Under the pieces are notes generated by a model. The model was given only the letters and a program-made list of their open reading frames with translations. It did no database searches and was not told where the DNA came from. Source: Acidobacteriota bacterium (lineage in GTDB: Bacteria > Acidobacteriota > Terriglobia > Acidoferrales > UBA7541). From it: a DNA stretch of 8,861 nt. This document shows, one piece after another, positions 7,155 to 8,861 of the stretch; position 1 is the first letter of the stretch; the number at the start of each line of letters is the position of its first letter. Where the stretch lies: NCBI GenBank assembly GCA_019239815.1, contig JAFAZL010000764.1:1-8861 (forward strand), given 5' to 3'. A program made the position numbers and the translations under genes.

Positions 7155-8611
7155 GATTTTGCGAACGCCGTCCCGATGCGCACATTGCGGAACCGCGACG
7201 GCGACGCGCCATGGCCGGTGCCCATCGTCTGCATCGGCTGGCCCTTCCCGCAGTTTGGCGTGCCCCACAAAACCCATTCCTCGGCGCCGCATATCGCGTC
7301 GCACGAATTCCAGAACTCGGTCGTGATCCCGCTGTAGCTTGGATTCTTGAGCATGCGGCCCTTCTTGCCGCCCTTGATCTCCCATCCAATTTCTGTTGAG
7401 AACTGAAATTGATAACGGCGATCGTCGATCGACCACGACCGATTCGTCTCCATAAGAATCGCGTCGTCCGTGTCGGCAATGAGATCATCGAGCTTCCACG
7501 CGCCCGGCAGCAGACTGATGTTCGTCATGCGAATGATCGGCAGCCGATTCCAACTTTCCGTGCGCATCGTGCCGGACGATCGCTTGAGGCCTATGAGATG
7601 CGCGCTCTCGCGATTTGAGAGATAACCACGAAATTCGCCGTTCTTGATGATGTCGGTGCACTGCGCGGGCACGCCTTCGTCATCGTAAGCAAAGCTGCCG
7701 AGGCCAGGCCCATGCTCGAGACGCGCGTCGGCGACCACGTTGACGATGTCGGAGCCGTACCGCAGCTTATTCAGCTTGTCCAGCGTAAGAAAACTCGTGC
7801 CAGCAAAGTTCGCTTCCTCGCCCAACACGCGATCGAGTTCGATCGGGTGTCCAACCGACTCGTGAATCTGCAGCCCAAGCTGGCTCCCACCAAGTATTAG
7901 CGTCCCCGTTTTTTCGGGGCAGTGCGCGGCCGAATGCAAAGCAACAGCCTCTTCCCCGATGCGTGGCGCATTCTTGATCAGCTCCATCTCTTCGACGAGT
8001 TCGTATCCTTGCAGCGCGTGCTGTCCGCCAAAACTATTCGGGTAAGAGCGCTTCTGAATCTCTTCGCCCTTGTAGGAAGTCGCACCGATGCCGCAGCCGG
8101 AGATCACTTTGCGTTGATGAATTCGCGAGCCGATGCTTGACGCAAACCACGAGTCGATTTTTCGAAACTGGAGATCAGTTTCGGTCAACGTGACGCCCTT
8201 CACGCGGCGCATTTCGGCGTCGGCAGCCAGCAACAGATCCAGCTGCTTCTCGAGCGGAATCTCGAACGGGTCCTTCCTAAACGGGCTCACCCAGCTATCG
8301 ACGTACGCATCCTCATGCGCCATCACCACTTCTTTGCGCTTCGCCAGCGCCGAAGCCTTCGCGATCGAGACGGCCTGCGCGGCGCAAGCCGACACACCTT
8401 CGCGTGTCAGCTTGTCCGTCGACGCGAATCCCCAGCCGCCATTGGCAAGCACGCGTACGCCGAGCCCGATCGACTCCGACTGTGCGAGCGTGCCAACCTG
8501 CCCATTCTTCGTCGTCAGGTCGCGCTGGCGCAAATGCATAACGCGCACATCGGCGTACTTTGCTCCGCGAAGTTTCGCCGTCTCGAGACAAGCTGTAGCC
8601 AAGTCCCACAT
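7151..8611 (-). CDS. tldD: TldD metalloprotease subunit
   Basis: This encodes 486 residues, close to E. coli TldD. It is the zinc-bearing partner of PmbA/TldE. The metal-binding motif HESVGH (HExxxH form, His250, Glu251, His255) is intact, and the third expected ligand, Cys454, lies in the conserved C-terminal stretch PNCGKGQPMQTMGTGHGASP. The N-terminal domain (about 1-115) includes IGLGVRVLANGGWGFAS (48-64), and DDEGVPAQCTD is at 310-320. All catalytic residues are present, so the enzyme should be active as a cytoplasmic peptidase with the next gene product. Start choice: the frame can begin at a TTG at 8629, but the ATG at 8611 is preferred because a GGCGGGA sequence lies 6-8 nt before it and a likely -10 box at 8630-8635 would start the transcript after the TTG. 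It is separated from ahcY by a terminator and forms a two-gene operon with pmbA. No peptide-antibiotic precursor gene is visible nearby. Confidence 0.96.
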   Translation of the reverse strand: MWDLATACLETAKLRGAKYADVRVMHLRQRDLTTKNGQVGTLAQSESIGLGVRVLANGGWGFASTDKLTREGVSACAAQAVSIAKASALAKRKEVVMAHEDAYVDSWVSPFRKDPFEIPLEKQLDLLLAADAEMRRVKGVTLTETDLQFRKIDSWFASSIGSRIHQRKVISGCGIGATSYKGEEIQKRSYPNSFGGQHALQGYELVEEMELIKNAPRIGEEAVALHSAAHCPEKTGTLILGGSQLGLQIHESVGHPIELDRVLGEEANFAGTSFLTLDKLNKLRYGSDIVNVVADARLEHGPGLGSFAYDDEGVPAQCTDIIKNGEFRGYLSNRESAHLIGLKRSSGTMRTESWNRLPIIRMTNISLLPGAWKLDDLIADTDDAILMETNRSWSIDDRRYQFQFSTEIGWEIKGGKKGRMLKNPSYSGITTEFWNSCDAICGAEEWVLWGTPNCGKGQPMQTMGTGHGASPSRFRNVRIGTAFAKS

Positions 8612-8629
8612 AAAATTTCCCGCCAACAA

Positions 8630-8635
8630 ATTACA
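8630..8635 (-). promoter_or_regulatory. Candidate -10 box of the tldD-pmbA operon
   Basis: The minus strand reads TGTAAT, five of six matches to the sigma-70 -10 consensus, 18 nt before the chosen tldD ATG. A start site near 8623 gives a leader of about 12 nt. The -35 position falls on the T-run of the ahcY terminator and has no good consensus. Only about 40 bp lie between that terminator and the gene, so a promoter must be here or be replaced by readthrough. Confidence 0.35.
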
Positions 8636-8652
8636 GGAGTTTGCGCAAATAG

Positions 8653-8690
8653 AAAAATGGGATGAAGCGAATTCGCTTCATCCCATTTTT
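8653..8690. terminator. Perfect 38-bp palindromic intrinsic terminator of ahcY
   Basis: This is a perfect palindrome with 19-bp arms (AAAAATGGGATGAAGCGAA and its exact complement), centred on GAATTC. As RNA it forms an 11-bp stem, GGGATGAAGCG with CGCTTCATCCC, around AAUU, flanked by A5 and U5 runs. It is therefore an intrinsic terminator in both directions. On the minus strand it lies 62 bp past the ahcY stop and 41 bp before the tldD start, insulating the two units. Confidence 0.93.
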
Positions 8691-8714
8691 CCAGTGTTAA
8701 TGGTGTGTTTCAGT

Positions 8715-8745
8715 CGCGAGCACGCGTCCGGAGCCGCTGCTCGCG
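8715..8745. other. Stem-loop directly after ahcY
   Basis: The inverted repeat CGCGAGCA (8715-8722) and TGCTCGCG (8738-8745), perfect over 8 bp, has a 15-nt loop. It begins 7 bp after the ahcY stop and has no T-run. It may protect the mRNA 3' end or act as a first pause before the strong terminator at 8653-8690. Confidence 0.45.
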
Positions 8746-8752
8746 TCGATTC

Positions 8753-8861
<109 letters not shown>

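Noticed and set aside
7155..7436. A 94-codon upstream extension of pmbA
   Set aside because: It lies wholly within tldD in another frame and shows no PmbA-like sequence; the ATGA overlap gives a better start.
8612..8629. TTG start at 8629 for tldD, adding six residues
   Set aside because: The ATG at 8611 has a better upstream GGCGGGA sequence, and the likely promoter would start transcription after the TTG.

Overview
The window is a bacterial chromosomal segment in which every convincing gene lies on the minus strand, so it is read from right to left. From right to left it holds: the last 35 codons of an S-adenosylhomocysteine hydrolase (ahcY); a strong palindromic terminator; an overlapping tldD-pmbA (tldD/tldE) metalloprotease pair; a 275-bp intergenic region; a full-length glutamate synthase large subunit gene (gltB); a 127-bp intergenic region; and a LysR-type regulator gene. 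A possible but very uncertain start of another gene sits at the extreme left edge. There is no stretch of more than 300 bases without a gene, and I see no RNA genes, CRISPR arrays, insertion sequences or phage genes.

The organism is moderately GC-rich and its genes mostly lack strong Shine-Dalgarno sequences. The style of the proteins (an AhcY ending in SWQEGT without the long-form tail, a GltB with a divergent central domain, and a TldD/PmbA pair) would fit an Acidobacteriota-like soil or sediment bacterium. That placement is inference from general resemblance and is not proven by any marker here.

The genes are housekeeping in character. AhcY removes S-adenosylhomocysteine from methyl-transfer reactions. 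TldD and PmbA form a heteromeric zinc protease that acts on small unfolded peptides; they are translationally coupled by an ATGA overlap and probably have their own promoter just after the ahcY terminator. GltB carries the glutaminase, FMN and 3Fe-4S parts of glutamate synthase and is central to nitrogen assimilation; its usual partner gltD is not in the window. The LysR gene follows gltB in the same direction. The most interesting regulatory signal is a perfect 6-bp dyad with a T-N11-A core just upstream of gltB. It has the form expected of a LysR-family operator, which suggests a local gltB-LysR circuit.

I did not find an undescribed multi-gene system. The observations worth following up are regulatory: the gltB operator, the unusually perfect terminator, a composite stem-loop between pmbA and gltB, and short leaders. 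One protein-level observation, the AhcY tail type, is also worth a check.
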